This document shows, one piece after another, positions 17,545 to 26,695 of a stretch of 64,000 nt of DNA (position 1 is the stretch's first letter; every line of letters begins with the position of its first letter). The notes beneath the pieces were generated by a model. That model saw only the letters and a program-made list of their open reading frames with translations, had not been told where the DNA came from and searched no databases. Source of the DNA: Fen-1308 sp035319125 (GTDB taxonomy: Bacteria; Nitrospirota; Thermodesulfovibrionia; Thermodesulfovibrionales; Dissulfurispiraceae); assembly GCA_035319125.1 (NCBI GenBank), contig DATHDG010000012.1, positions 106,235 through 170,234 of the forward strand, in the 5' to 3' direction. The translations under genes were made by a program, and so were the position numbers.

Positions 17545-18253
17545 CCGCCTTCTGCTGTCTGTTTTTGTATCAACGTTCATTTTGGCGATAATTTCAATTT
17601 CCCCATGTGCCGCCAGCAGTACGCTCAAGGAAATTTCCACAGCAGAGAAGCAGAGCATACTTGAGAGGTTTAAGATTCTTCATAAAGATGTGCATGCGAT
17701 ACTTGCTTCTGTTATCCAGGAAAAGCAGCTGGTTGCTCTTAAGAAGAAGATTGTGGTTGAAGGGACCGTGACCATGTCTAAGCCCAACATGCTCAAGTGG
17801 GAGGTGGCAAAGCCGGAAAGATCCATGACCGTCATAGACGGAGAAACGATGACAGTTTATCATCCCGATGTCAAAGAGGCGCAGATTTTTGTGCTATCTG
17901 AAAATCTGATTGCCCGCAATGCAATGAGTTTTTTCTCTACTGCTATGGGCGGAGATATTGCAGAAATGGAACAGAAATTTAAGGTGAATATATTTCGGAA
18001 TGACAGTGAAGTGGTTTTCAGACTTTCGCCAACTTCTAAATTAGTCGGGAAATATCTGTCGGCTGTTCTGATTTTCTATGATGAAAAAACCGCCCTGCCA
18101 CGGGGCTTTGAAATGCTAACGCCCAAGGGAGACAGGACTTTTACTCATCTTTCCAACATTAAAGTCAATCCTGAACTAAGCCCTGAGACGTTCAATTTTC
18201 ATCTTCCTGCCGATGTCTGGGTAACTAACAAGGTGGAGCCGAGAAACAATTAA
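17522..18253 (+). CDS. LolA-like outer-membrane lipid carrier
   Basis: This 243-residue exported protein resembles the LolA family of periplasmic lipoprotein carriers. A signal peptide covers residues 1 to about 31 (LLSVFVSTFILAIISISPCAAS). The body shows the LolA pattern of a small half-barrel: GTVTMSKPNMLKWEVAKPERSMTVIDG, then TVYHPDVKEAQ and LSPETFNFHLP at the end. Its ATG lies 23 bases inside the radical-SAM gene. LolA-like proteins are a regular part of aryl-polyene and related outer-membrane lipid clusters, usually with an MMPL exporter. Here that exporter is at 37489. It probably carries the finished lipid across the periplasm. Confidence 0.82.
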   Translation: MSKAKKASRLLLSVFVSTFILAIISISPCAASSTLKEISTAEKQSILERFKILHKDVHAILASVIQEKQLVALKKKIVVEGTVTMSKPNMLKWEVAKPERSMTVIDGETMTVYHPDVKEAQIFVLSENLIARNAMSFFSTAMGGDIAEMEQKFKVNIFRNDSEVVFRLSPTSKLVGKYLSAVLIFYDEKTALPRGFEMLTPKGDRTFTHLSNIKVNPELSPETFNFHLPADVWVTNKVEPRNN

Positions 18254-18889
18254 ATGGCTTCCGCAGTAAGAATCTTTCTAATCATAGCTGCATTTCTGCT
18301 CTGCATAATCTATTATCCATACCTGACGCCGCAGAGCATAAGCGCGTTTATCGGTCATAACCGGATTTCGGCGCCTCTTATTTTCATTGGCCTTTGTGCT
18401 GTGCGGCCGGTACTGTTCTTTCTGCCGTCTATGGGGCTTACTATTGTGGCCGGGGTGCTGTTTGGAGCTGCATGGGGAACCATATATGTTGCCATAGGCG
18501 GCGCCCTGTCGACAGCGGTAGGCTATTATTTTGCCAAATGGATGGGCAGGGGAGCAGTGCAGGCTATGGTCGTCGGCAATGCTACTCTTTCTAAATTTGA
18601 AAAAAAAGCTCAGGAGCATTCAAGAAATGCAGTGCTCTATATGCGCCTGTTCAATCTGCCATGGGATATTGTTAGCTATTGGGCCGGTCTTCAGGGAATC
18701 AGATTTCGGGATTTCTACATTGCAAGCATGATTCCGCTTATTCCAGTCAGTTTCATCTACACATACTTCGGCAGCACCGTATTTAATCCATTAAGTACAG
18801 GGTTTATTCTATCACTGGCTACAATATTTCTTATGGGCGCAATGCCCTATTTAACGGCAAGGTGGCAAAGGAAATCGCATGGCCAATAG
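18254..18889 (+). CDS. TVP38/TMEM64 (VTT-domain) membrane protein
   Basis: This 211-residue integral membrane protein has a VTT (DedA-like) core. A leading helix is followed by the family segment RPVLFFLPSMGLTIVAGVLFGAAWG, a re-entrant region with AVGYYFAKWMGRG, and later helices ending in LTARWQRK. DedA and TMEM64 relatives move lipids (for example undecaprenyl phosphate or phospholipids) between membrane leaflets. The ATG directly follows the LolA-like stop and the end overlaps the next gene by 11 bases. A flippase step for the cluster lipid is a reasonable inference. A general housekeeping role is the alternative. Confidence 0.85.
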   Translation: MASAVRIFLIIAAFLLCIIYYPYLTPQSISAFIGHNRISAPLIFIGLCAVRPVLFFLPSMGLTIVAGVLFGAAWGTIYVAIGGALSTAVGYYFAKWMGRGAVQAMVVGNATLSKFEKKAQEHSRNAVLYMRLFNLPWDIVSYWAGLQGIRFRDFYIASMIPLIPVSFIYTYFGSTVFNPLSTGFILSLATIFLMGAMPYLTARWQRKSHGQ

Positions 18890-19937
18890 GATTGGAAATA
18901 TTGAGTTGCCGATCAATAGGCTGCACATGGAGCTTACGAATATCTGCAACTTTTCGTGCGAGTTCTGCCCAGACTCAAAGATGAAGAGGCGTCGTGGCAT
19001 GATGTCTGCCGAAACTGCGAGGGCTATATTGGATGATGCGGGCAGGAATAATATTGCCAGGACTGTACTTTTTCATGTTATGGGAGAACCGACCCTGCAT
19101 CCAAATCTTGTCGATATCGTTGGCTATGCCGGCAGTAGGGGAATTGGGACGTGTCTTACAACTAATGGCAGCCGTCTGAATTTGGACTTGCTCAATGAAC
19201 TTTCCAAGGTCGGCCTTGATCGCATAATAATCTCCCTTCAAACGCCTGACGACAAGACATTTGCGCTACGTGGGACGAGGGAGCTTGCATTTTCGGACTA
19301 TGCAGCGAGGATTCTGGAAATAGCAAGACAGTTTATTGATCCCGGCAAGACTAAGCTCACGATTAGCTTTCTTTCATCACCGCTGCGCCGGCTCATTATT
19401 CCAATCTATCCGGAGGTTAGCATCGCAGATACATCGAGCGACTTAAAAATGCATCTTCGGACCTGGGCCGACATGATTATGGAGGGTACATCCATTGAAA
19501 AGAGGCGGGATGATATAGTAAAACAGATACGGAAAATACACTCTTTTCGCGAGAATGTGATACGATTGACCGACAGGCTTTTCTTTCATACCAGAATAAT
19601 GGGGGACTGGTCGGTGCATTTTGACAGGAAGAACGTAAACGCAGCCTTTGGGTACTGTCCGGCGCTGAGGGACAACTTCGGCATTTTATGGAACGGCGAT
19701 TATACGTTCTGCTGCACTGATTACGATGCGGGAACCACGGCCGGAAATTTCGGTTCAATGTCTCTGACGCAATATCTCGAATCGGAGGCGGTCCAACGTA
19801 CCGTGCAGTCCTTCAGCAGGTTCAGAGTGCTTCAGCCGCACTGCAGGCAGTGCCTCGGCGACAGGAATGTGCTGAACGCGATTGTGAAGCAGATGGGCTC
19901 TATTTGCTACTTTAAATTTATAAGGAGAACGCCATGA
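18879..19937 (+). CDS. Radical-SAM protein with C-terminal SPASM-like cysteines
   Basis: This 352-residue radical-SAM enzyme binds its 4Fe-4S cluster through CNFSCEFC near residues 23-30. VMGEPTLHPNLVDI is the SAM-binding GGE-like region, with GE kept and the first G replaced. The C-terminal third has further cysteines (YCPALRD, FCCTDYDAG and PHCRQCLGDR) in a SPASM or twitch-like pattern that usually holds an auxiliary cluster. SPASM enzymes modify peptides, sugars or lipids by radical chemistry; the substrate here is unknown. It overlaps both the VTT gene and the next exported protein, so it belongs to the same operon. Confidence 0.85.
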   Translation: MANRIGNIELPINRLHMELTNICNFSCEFCPDSKMKRRRGMMSAETARAILDDAGRNNIARTVLFHVMGEPTLHPNLVDIVGYAGSRGIGTCLTTNGSRLNLDLLNELSKVGLDRIIISLQTPDDKTFALRGTRELAFSDYAARILEIARQFIDPGKTKLTISFLSSPLRRLIIPIYPEVSIADTSSDLKMHLRTWADMIMEGTSIEKRRDDIVKQIRKIHSFRENVIRLTDRLFFHTRIMGDWSVHFDRKNVNAAFGYCPALRDNFGILWNGDYTFCCTDYDAGTTAGNFGSMSLTQYLESEAVQRTVQSFSRFRVLQPHCRQCLGDRNVLNAIVKQMGSICYFKFIRRTP

Positions 19938-20500
19938 AGAAGTTAATATTGTCGGTGCTTTGTTTGATTTTATTGCTGCTCGTCACAAGCGTTTCATTCG
20001 CTGATGAAATTTATTTCACACGCTGCAATATCAAAGTGCTGAAGGGCAACCAGATAACCTGGGTCAACTGGCAGGCTGCTCCGTACACGATCCCTGTTGG
20101 CACCAAACTTAAAGTTACCAGAAAGGGCGATTCAGCAACCTTTGTGAGGGAGGATAACGGCGAAAGTTATAAAGTAGATCTGGGTGCCGACGGCGATGCA
20201 TACCTGGAAAAATTTGTCAGCACAAAACCGGTCAACATAAGTAAATTCCCCAAAGACGTTCAGTCAAATATAGATAAAGGTATTGCCAAGGCAGGGATGA
20301 CCAAAGAGCAGGCGTTCATCGCAATGGGCGCGCCATCTACATTGTTGTCCGGGCGTACGGAAAAGATGACGCTCGAAGAGATCATGAAAGCGGATAACTG
20401 GATTTACTCAAGGAGACGCTTCGGCAAGAATATCGGTGTCGAATTTGATCCGAAAACCGGCAAGGTAATCAGGACAGAAGGAATATGGGGCAAGGATTAG
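19934..20500 (+). CDS. Exported BamE/SmpA-like protein, copy A
   Basis: This 188-residue exported protein has a signal peptide (residues 1-23, ending SFADE). The first half is of unknown fold. The second half has GMTKEQAFIAMGAPSTL, a later NWIYSRRRFG, and VEFDPKTGKVIRTEG, which resembles the SmpA/OmlA/BamE fold. A good AGGAG site precedes the ATG. A paralogue with the same order of parts (WVNW and WVNY, then GMTKE, then SWIY) lies at 34301-34879. The function is unknown, and the pair may help place the lipid product in the envelope. Confidence 0.72.
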   Translation: MKKLILSVLCLILLLLVTSVSFADEIYFTRCNIKVLKGNQITWVNWQAAPYTIPVGTKLKVTRKGDSATFVREDNGESYKVDLGADGDAYLEKFVSTKPVNISKFPKDVQSNIDKGIAKAGMTKEQAFIAMGAPSTLLSGRTEKMTLEEIMKADNWIYSRRRFGKNIGVEFDPKTGKVIRTEGIWGKD

Positions 20501-20546
20501 CAGGATAAATTCTTGTTAATGCATGTCTAAGTACAGGAGAATTTAT

Positions 20547-21118
20547 ATGAGAAAAAGAATTTCCCTTTTCTGCTTGATTTGCATTGCGATTGTTTGCATG
20601 TCATGCTCGGGATCATCTCAATATATGAAGCCTGCAAGAGCATGTTAAGCGCCACAAAAGAGAAGGCATTGGTGCGTTTTATGCGTCCTTCGGCCCTGGG
20701 AAATGCAATAAATTTTAATATATGGGACGGTGAAAAGGTAATCGGCAATAGTGTTGCAAAGGGTCAATTCGATTATCTTGCTGATCCTGGCAAGCATCTA
20801 TTTGTTGCCGTAGCTGAGAATAAGACTTTTCTTGATGCTGAGCTCGAAGCCGGAAAGATCTACTATATTTTGACTCAGGTAAAGATGGGAATGTGGAAAG
20901 CACGCGTAGGACTGGTTCCTGTTACCAAGGGGTCGGAATATTGGGATAAGGTTTTAGAATATGAAAAGGAGCTGAATAAATTTCAGCCTGATGTCGCTCT
21001 TCTAAGGATATGGGAAGATTCCAATAAAGACAAGATTAAATCAGTCCTCTCAGAGTATGAGACAAAATTGAAAACCGAAGAGCAGTGGCCCAAACTTTCG
21101 GTTGGTGACGATCGTTGA
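20547..21118 (+). pseudogene. Putative lipoprotein (DUF2846-like) split by a frameshift
   Basis: An ATG at 20547 with AGGAGA upstream begins a lipoprotein signal (MRKRISLF, then IVCMSCSGSSQ). It stops at TAA 20646-20648. The next frame is open from 20579 to 21118 and carries the mature domain (ATKEKALVRFMRPS, INFNIWDGEKVIGN, DYLADPGKHLF and AGKIYYILTQ), resembling DUF2846-type lipoproteins. The pieces fit if the reading moves back one base between about 20627 and 20648. This means one lost base, a sequencing error or, less likely, programmed shifting. An internal ATG at 20642 could express only the domain without export. Confidence 0.65.
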
Positions 21119-21136
21119 TAGCAGAGCAGGTATGAA

Positions 21137-22501
21137 ATGAAAAAGCTTCTCCTCATATCGCCTCTTGCGTCCAGGAGTCTCCTTGGCGGTGACTTCTATT
21201 TCCGGCTGCCCTATCTTGGCCTGCTGAAGGTTGCATCTCTTACCCCTTCAGATTGGGAGGTCAGGATTGTCGACGAAAAGGTTGAGAAGATAGACTTTGC
21301 TCAGGATGCTGATCTTATCGGCATTACAGCCATGACGCCCGCAGCGAAGAGGGGATACGAGATATCGGATGCCTTCAGGCAGCGAGGAATCAAGGTGGTA
21401 ATGGGCGGGATGCATATTTCCAAAATGCCTGATGAAGCCTTGCAGCATTGCGATAGCGTTGTCATCGGCGAGGCCGAAGACATCTGGGACAAGGTGCTTG
21501 CGGACTTTGAAAGGGGAGAGTTGAAAAAGATTTACAGGCACGAAAACGGCTTTCCGTCTCTTGACAACCGTCCGGCAACCAACTGGGACTTGTACCGCGA
21601 CAAGGGATACCTTCCCGTGCATTTTGTCGAGACGACGCGAGGCTGTCCTCACAACTGCGAGTTCTGTTCTGTCACAAGTTCGTTCGGTGGCAGATTCAGG
21701 AACAGGCCGGTGGATGAGGTCGAGAAGGAGATTCGAAATCTGAGGCCTTTCGAAGGCAAACTGACCCTGAAGAATGTGGTCTTCTTCGCCGACGACAATA
21801 TAATCAGCAGTCGAAAACATGCCAAAGAACTGCTGAACAGGATCATCCCATACAATCTAAAGTGGCTCGGCCAGACATCGGTGAATATGGCCAAGGATGA
21901 AGAGATGATGACGCTCTGCAGGAAGAGCGGCTGCATGGGACTACTGATCGGATTCGAGTCATTATCTGCTGAGAGTCTCGCAAGCGCAGGCAAATCGTTC
22001 AATAAGCCGCAGGACTATATAGATGTCGTCAATAAAATGCACGATCATGGCCTGGGGGTTAACGGCTCGTTTGTGCTTGGATTCGATCATGACGACGAGG
22101 GCGTTTTCGAGCGCACCATAGAGTTCGTCATCAAGGCGAAGCTCGATGTCTGCTATTTTTCGATACTCACGCCTTATCCCGGCACGGTCCTTCATTCTCA
22201 GATGGAACAGGCCGGCAGAATAATAGATCGTGACTGGTCCAATTACAACACTAACAACGTCGTATTTATGCCGAAACTGATGAAGCCGGAGAAGCTGCTC
22301 GAAGGATATCACCAGGTGCTGAAGGAGAGTTTCTCATACTCGGCCATCGTCAAAAGGCTATGGGGCAACGGGACCTACAAGAACTTTTTCTATCCCATGA
22401 ATTTCGGCTTCAGACAGACCATATTAAAGACGGTCCGGCATCGGCAGGAATTCTCTTACAGTGAAACTGACAAGTCGGCGCCTGATGGGCCGCGCACCTA
22501 A
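21137..22501 (+). CDS. B12-binding radical-SAM enzyme (first of two)
   Basis: This 454-residue protein has an N-terminal cobalamin-binding domain (residues 1-130: DLIGITAMTPAAKRGYEIS, VVMGGMHISKMPDEAL, VVIGEAED). A radical-SAM domain follows with the cluster site CPHNCEFC, and then FFADDNIISSRKHAKELL and GLLIGFESLS. Residues about 320-454 are a DUF4070-like tail (FSILTPYPGTVLHSQM, YNTNNVVFMPKLM). Family members methylate unactivated carbons, cyclise or cleave C-C bonds. The N-terminal domain shows no clear DxHxxG, so cobalamin binding needs proof. The gene is followed by the ATP-grasp gene with a 41-base overlap. Confidence 0.88.
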   Translation: MKKLLLISPLASRSLLGGDFYFRLPYLGLLKVASLTPSDWEVRIVDEKVEKIDFAQDADLIGITAMTPAAKRGYEISDAFRQRGIKVVMGGMHISKMPDEALQHCDSVVIGEAEDIWDKVLADFERGELKKIYRHENGFPSLDNRPATNWDLYRDKGYLPVHFVETTRGCPHNCEFCSVTSSFGGRFRNRPVDEVEKEIRNLRPFEGKLTLKNVVFFADDNIISSRKHAKELLNRIIPYNLKWLGQTSVNMAKDEEMMTLCRKSGCMGLLIGFESLSAESLASAGKSFNKPQDYIDVVNKMHDHGLGVNGSFVLGFDHDDEGVFERTIEFVIKAKLDVCYFSILTPYPGTVLHSQMEQAGRIIDRDWSNYNTNNVVFMPKLMKPEKLLEGYHQVLKESFSYSAIVKRLWGNGTYKNFFYPMNFGFRQTILKTVRHRQEFSYSETDKSAPDGPRT

Positions 22502-23654
22502 GGTACTTATACTCGACGGCATGTGGAACAAAAGCCTCGCGGCAGTGCGCTCGCTTGGCGCTAAAGGCTTCAAAGTTACTATAGGCGAGCGGACTCGACT
22601 TGCAACCGCCCTTTTTTCGAAGTATGCGTCACGTGTAATCACATACCCATCGCCTGCGAGGCGCCCCGCTGATTTTCTGGATCAGATTATCAGAGAGATT
22701 GCAGGCGCAGGTTATGACACTGTGTTCCCAATGGAGTGGACTACCCAGCAGTTGCTTACCGAACCTGTAAACAGGCAGAAGCTCCAAAGGCATACCAGAA
22801 TTCCTTTTGCCGATGTAGAACTCGCCAGGTTCGTCAACGACAAGGATCAGCTGTTGAAGTTTGCGAGGGAGCACGGGATCGACATGCCGGAAACATACTC
22901 CGTAAAGGATATGGATGAACTCGGAAAGCTTGCTGCAGCCATTGGATATCCGGTTGTCATCAAGCCCCGCGTGAGTTCCGGCTCGCGCGGACTGGCCTAT
23001 ATCGCTGACCGGCAGATACTGTTGAATACGTATTCGAAAATACATGCCTCTTATTCCGCCCCGCTAATCCAGGAATTCATTCCAGGCAACGAAATATACG
23101 GCGTGGGCATTCTTCTCAATTTCCGGTCTCAGGTCAGGGCTTCGTTCGTGTACAGGCGCATCCGTTCATACCCGGTCGAAGGGGGGCCGAGCACGCTTCG
23201 CGTGAGCGTAAAGCGGGACGATCTGGCCGATATTGCAGGACATCTGCTAAGTTCCCTTAAATGGACCGGCGTCGCTCACGTTGAATTCAAGATCGATCCG
23301 CGGGATGGGAAGCCCAGGCTTCTTGAGGTGAATCCGAGATTCTGGGGATCTCTGGCCCTTGCCATAGAAGCGGGGGTAGATTTCCCGTATCTGCTTTTTA
23401 AGTTGGCTATGGATGGTGACATCGAAGAGGTCAGAGAGTATAAGGAAGGAGTTATGACAAGGTGGCTGATACCAGGTGATCTGCTGCATTTCATAAAGAA
23501 TCCGGGCAGATTTAGAATGCGTCCCGGCTTTTTCGATTTCAGCATCAAAGATGATATCATATCACTGCACGACCCCTTGCCAACCCTCGGCAGGCTGCTG
23601 TCGGCATTCACTATTGTATCCGACGGGGAGATGAGGGCATTAATGAAGAGATAA
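22461..23654 (+). CDS. ATP-grasp ligase-like protein
   Basis: This 397-residue protein has the three-part ATP-grasp fold. The N-terminal part has VLILDGMWNKSLAAVRSLGAKG. The ATP-binding region begins at YPVVIKPRVSSGSRGLAYI, with QEFIPGNEIYGVGIL, and the metal-binding end is AHVEFKIDPRDGKPRLLEVNPRFWGSL. Such enzymes join a carboxylate to an amine, thiol or other nucleophile using ATP. The start is GTG 22461, or ATG 22485 within the end of the previous gene. It could add an amino acid or similar head group to a lipid; the actual substrate is not visible. Confidence 0.85.
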   Translation: MKLTSRRLMGRAPKVLILDGMWNKSLAAVRSLGAKGFKVTIGERTRLATALFSKYASRVITYPSPARRPADFLDQIIREIAGAGYDTVFPMEWTTQQLLTEPVNRQKLQRHTRIPFADVELARFVNDKDQLLKFAREHGIDMPETYSVKDMDELGKLAAAIGYPVVIKPRVSSGSRGLAYIADRQILLNTYSKIHASYSAPLIQEFIPGNEIYGVGILLNFRSQVRASFVYRRIRSYPVEGGPSTLRVSVKRDDLADIAGHLLSSLKWTGVAHVEFKIDPRDGKPRLLEVNPRFWGSLALAIEAGVDFPYLLFKLAMDGDIEEVREYKEGVMTRWLIPGDLLHFIKNPGRFRMRPGFFDFSIKDDIISLHDPLPTLGRLLSAFTIVSDGEMRALMKR

Positions 23655-23663
23655 GGAGATAGT

Positions 23664-24461
23664 ATGAAAAGAGCATTCTCAATTGCCTTGCTGTTTGCCT
23701 TATGCTTTATGCCGGTGGAGGGCTCTTATTCAGCAGATCAAGCGGTGGATGCAGAGAAAAACAGCTACCTGATGAAACTGGAAGAACGTTATCAGAAAGC
23801 CATTGCTCTTAGGGAGAAGGGGGCCTACGACGAATCGCTGGCATTGCTGCAGCAGCTTGTTAATGAAAATCAGGGATCTGCCAAATTTGAAATTGCTCGG
23901 CTTGATACGATTCTTGAGCAAAGTCGCGACATGAAGGAATCTGATAATATTGCTTGGAAAAATAAGGCGAGGGAAGCTGGTTATAGGATTAAAACACTAC
24001 TGGCTGCAAATTCTGCTAATAGTGATTACTGGGTGGTATATGCCAAATATTCATGGCTTGTTGAAGCAAACAAAGAGACACATATAACTAAGGCTATCAA
24101 AAAGGCATTCTACTATAAACCTGATAACCCGGAAGCATATATAGTACAGGCTGATTATAATTTTGATAAAGCAAGAGAATCTTCCTCTGACAGCAAGCAA
24201 AATACAATGATGCAGGGCGTGGGTTCTAATACCGAACCAGACAGGTACAACTTCGCAAAGGCTGCCAAATCATCATATGAAGCAGCTTTATCAGGCAAAC
24301 TCAGCGATGCCAGAAGGGCTTATGTCCATTATAAAATGGGCAATGTTAAAGATAGAATATTGCAGGAGCCTGAATCAGCAAAAAAGGATTGGGAAGAAGC
24401 CATCAGGCTTTCACCAGACAGCAAGGCCGGCAAATTATCAAGGCAGCGCCTGGGGATCTGA
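23664..24461 (+). CDS. Exported TPR-like protein
   Basis: This 265-residue exported protein has a signal peptide at residues 1-24 (ending SYSAD). Helical repeats look TPR-like (residues about 38-80 ALREKGAYDESLALLQQLV; 130-165; and the last repeat YVHYKMGNVKDRI to WEEAIRLSP). A strong AAGGAGA site precedes the ATG. Its position between the ATP-grasp and deacetylase genes suggests a periplasmic scaffold of the same pathway. I do not recognise a specific family. Confidence 0.75.
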   Translation: MKRAFSIALLFALCFMPVEGSYSADQAVDAEKNSYLMKLEERYQKAIALREKGAYDESLALLQQLVNENQGSAKFEIARLDTILEQSRDMKESDNIAWKNKAREAGYRIKTLLAANSANSDYWVVYAKYSWLVEANKETHITKAIKKAFYYKPDNPEAYIVQADYNFDKARESSSDSKQNTMMQGVGSNTEPDRYNFAKAAKSSYEAALSGKLSDARRAYVHYKMGNVKDRILQEPESAKKDWEEAIRLSPDSKAGKLSRQRLGI

Positions 24462-24470
24462 TCCTAATTC

Positions 24471-25295
24471 ATGTACAATGCTCTGAGCGTTGATCTTGAG
24501 GATTGGTATCATATCTGTGGAGTTGAGGGATATGCTGATCCCGCAAAATGGAATGAATACGAAAGTCGTATAACTAAGAACGCCGATAAAATTCTGACTC
24601 TCTTGGATAGATACGATACTAAAGCAACTTTTTTTGTCCTGGGCTATATAGCAGCAAGGGAGCCGAACTTGATCAGGGCTATCAGGGATAAGGGGCACGA
24701 AATAGCTACGCATGGGTTTTGCCATCGCCGGATATTTGAGATGACGAAAGATGAATTTGAGGGCGATGTGAAGGAATCTGTGGATATCATATCTGCTGTT
24801 ACAAAGGAGAAGGTTCTTGGGTTTAGGGCGCCGGAATGGTCTATGCGAAAAGAAACTGATTGGGCACTCGAAGTTTTGAGCAAATTGGGGCTTCTTTATG
24901 ACTCCAGCATGGTCCCGCTAACAAGAATGGGCAGTCCGGAATTTCCGCTCTATCCGGTATCATTTAAGACTGGCAGCGGCACCATATGGGAATTCCCGCT
25001 TTCGACGATCAGATTATTCCATGAGCACATACCTTTCAGCGGGGGGCTTCCTTTAAGGCTGGTGCCGTATTTCTACATAGTATCAGCCATTCACGCTCTC
25101 AACCGAAAAGGGGTTCCAGCGCTGGTTTATATTCATCCCTGGGAGTTCGACAATGATCAGCCTTGGATAGAGCTTCCTCTCAGCAGACGTTTTATGCATT
25201 ATTTCAACATCCATGCGACGCCCGGAAAAATCGAAGGCTTGCTGCGTCATTTCAGATTTGCACCTGTGCGAGAAGTGCTGGGTCTTGCTTCATGA
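24471..25295 (+). CDS. Polysaccharide deacetylase (XrtA-locus type, DUF3473)
   Basis: This 274-residue NodB-fold deacetylase has motif 1 ALSVDLEDWYH (catalytic Asp pair), the metal-binding motif 2 ATHGFCHRR, motif 3 RAPEWSMRKE, and the C-terminal VYIHPWEFD with the conserved His. This subtype is common next to exosortase and exopolysaccharide genes. It removes N- or O-acetyl groups from sugars. It has no signal peptide, so it may act on a lipid-linked sugar at the cytoplasmic face. The glycosyltransferase at 41446 could supply that sugar. Its stop overlaps the next ATG (ATGA). Confidence 0.88.
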   Translation: MYNALSVDLEDWYHICGVEGYADPAKWNEYESRITKNADKILTLLDRYDTKATFFVLGYIAAREPNLIRAIRDKGHEIATHGFCHRRIFEMTKDEFEGDVKESVDIISAVTKEKVLGFRAPEWSMRKETDWALEVLSKLGLLYDSSMVPLTRMGSPEFPLYPVSFKTGSGTIWEFPLSTIRLFHEHIPFSGGLPLRLVPYFYIVSAIHALNRKGVPALVYIHPWEFDNDQPWIELPLSRRFMHYFNIHATPGKIEGLLRHFRFAPVREVLGLAS

Positions 25296-25462
25296 TTGAT
25301 GGTATTTATCTGAAATCTTTTTTTACGACCTTTGTAGCATATATCGTGCTTGTGGGTGCCCTCGCAGCCTTTGTGGCTTTTACCGGGGTGGTTGGATTAT
25401 TTTCAATAATCGGATTGGTTTTACTATTATTATGCTATTTCTATGGCGCCTTCAGGCGTTGA
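25292..25462 (+). CDS. Small two-helix membrane protein
   Basis: This 56-residue protein starts at ATG 25292, sharing bases with the deacetylase stop. Almost all of it is hydrophobic: one helix around LKSFFTTFVAYIVLVGALAAFVAF and a second around GLFSIIGLVLLLLCYFYG, ending with the basic FRR. I know no family for it. The overlap, membrane character and position inside the operon support it as a real gene, perhaps a small subunit that anchors a pathway enzyme. A longer in-frame extension back to 25163 lies inside the deacetylase gene and is unlikely. Confidence 0.65.
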   Translation: MIDGIYLKSFFTTFVAYIVLVGALAAFVAFTGVVGLFSIIGLVLLLLCYFYGAFRR

Positions 25463-25489
25463 TGAGGTAAGGAGCTAGGGCAAAAGTAC

Positions 25490-26695
25490 TTGAAGAGAAG
25501 AATTGTTATTACAGGGGCTGGCATCATCACTGCCTTTGGATCAGGGCGAGATATAAACAGGATCGGTATGCTTTCAGGCAAATCCGCCATTCATCAGATA
25601 GATTCATTCGATATCAGGCGGTATAGCTGCAAATACGGCGGCGAGGCCGGTGACTTTAAAAGAGCTCAGCTATTGAATCTAAATGGCAGACGGCTCGACA
25701 GGGCGTCACATCTTCTAATTCAGGCAAGCAGGGAAGCGCTTGAAGAATCGGGTATGTATCATAGGATTAGTGACGATCCCGTGCTGGTTTCGCTTGGAAC
25801 AACTTTAGGTGGTATGATCTCCGGCGAGCTATTTCATAGAGAAGTTATCGCAAGAGAACTCGGAAGAGCGCGTATCTCACTTTTATCTGACTATCTGGCC
25901 CATTGTCAGGCGCTGAATCTATTCAGAGAATTTAAACTGCACGGAGATTTTCGCATATTCTCCAGTGCATGCGCTTCAGGGACTAATGCTATAGGGCAGG
26001 CATTTAGGTCATTGCAGTTCGGCGAATACAATATTGCTATCTGCGGAGGGTACGACACGATGACGGAGTTCACCTTTGCCGGATTCAATTCGCTGATGGC
26101 CATCTCTCCGAGTCATTGCAGGCCATTCGATAAGAACAGGGACGGGCTTGTACTTGGGGAAGGTGCCGGAATACTGCTATTGGAAGAATTGGAGCACGCT
26201 AAAGAGCGCGGCGCTCCAATAATGTGTGAAGTGCTGGGATATGGAGAGTCTTCGGATGGCTATCATATGACTGGCCCCGATCCTGACGGCACTGGCGCTG
26301 CATTGGCGATTTCGGGCGCATTGAAGGATGCGTGCCTAAAATCAGTCGATTATATTAACGCCCACGGGACAGGAACGCTTCTGAACGACGCAATGGAAAG
26401 CAAGGCGATATTTAGCGCATTTGGTGATAAGGCTGCGGATATCCCGGTCAGTTCGATCAAACCTATGATTGGGCACCTTTTGGGAGCTGCCGGAGCTGTA
26501 GAGATAATTGCATCTATCTTTGCGATTTGCGAAAGGAGTCTGCCTCCGAATATCAACTTCGAAACTCATGATCCCGGATGCCCTTTGCATATAGTCAAGG
26601 CTCCAGAGAAAAGACATATTAGAACAGTGCTTTCCAATTCCTTTGGATTCGGAGGAGCTAATGCATCTCTAATCATCGGTGAATGGCAACGATGA
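25490..26695 (+). CDS. Beta-ketoacyl-ACP synthase (FabF-like), intact active site
   Basis: This 401-residue ketosynthase condenses malonyl-ACP with a growing acyl chain. The Cys-His-His triad is complete: Cys161 in SSACASGTNA, His292 in NAHGTGT, and His329 in IGHLLGAAG. The start is TTG at 25490 with weak ribosome-site support; GGAG sits about 17 bases upstream. It is directly followed by a ketosynthase-like protein lacking these residues, the KS plus chain-length-factor arrangement of type II polyketide and aryl-polyene systems. It should build the carbon chain of the cluster product. Confidence 0.93.
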   Translation: MKRRIVITGAGIITAFGSGRDINRIGMLSGKSAIHQIDSFDIRRYSCKYGGEAGDFKRAQLLNLNGRRLDRASHLLIQASREALEESGMYHRISDDPVLVSLGTTLGGMISGELFHREVIARELGRARISLLSDYLAHCQALNLFREFKLHGDFRIFSSACASGTNAIGQAFRSLQFGEYNIAICGGYDTMTEFTFAGFNSLMAISPSHCRPFDKNRDGLVLGEGAGILLLEELEHAKERGAPIMCEVLGYGESSDGYHMTGPDPDGTGAALAISGALKDACLKSVDYINAHGTGTLLNDAMESKAIFSAFGDKAADIPVSSIKPMIGHLLGAAGAVEIIASIFAICERSLPPNINFETHDPGCPLHIVKAPEKRHIRTVLSNSFGFGGANASLIIGEWQR

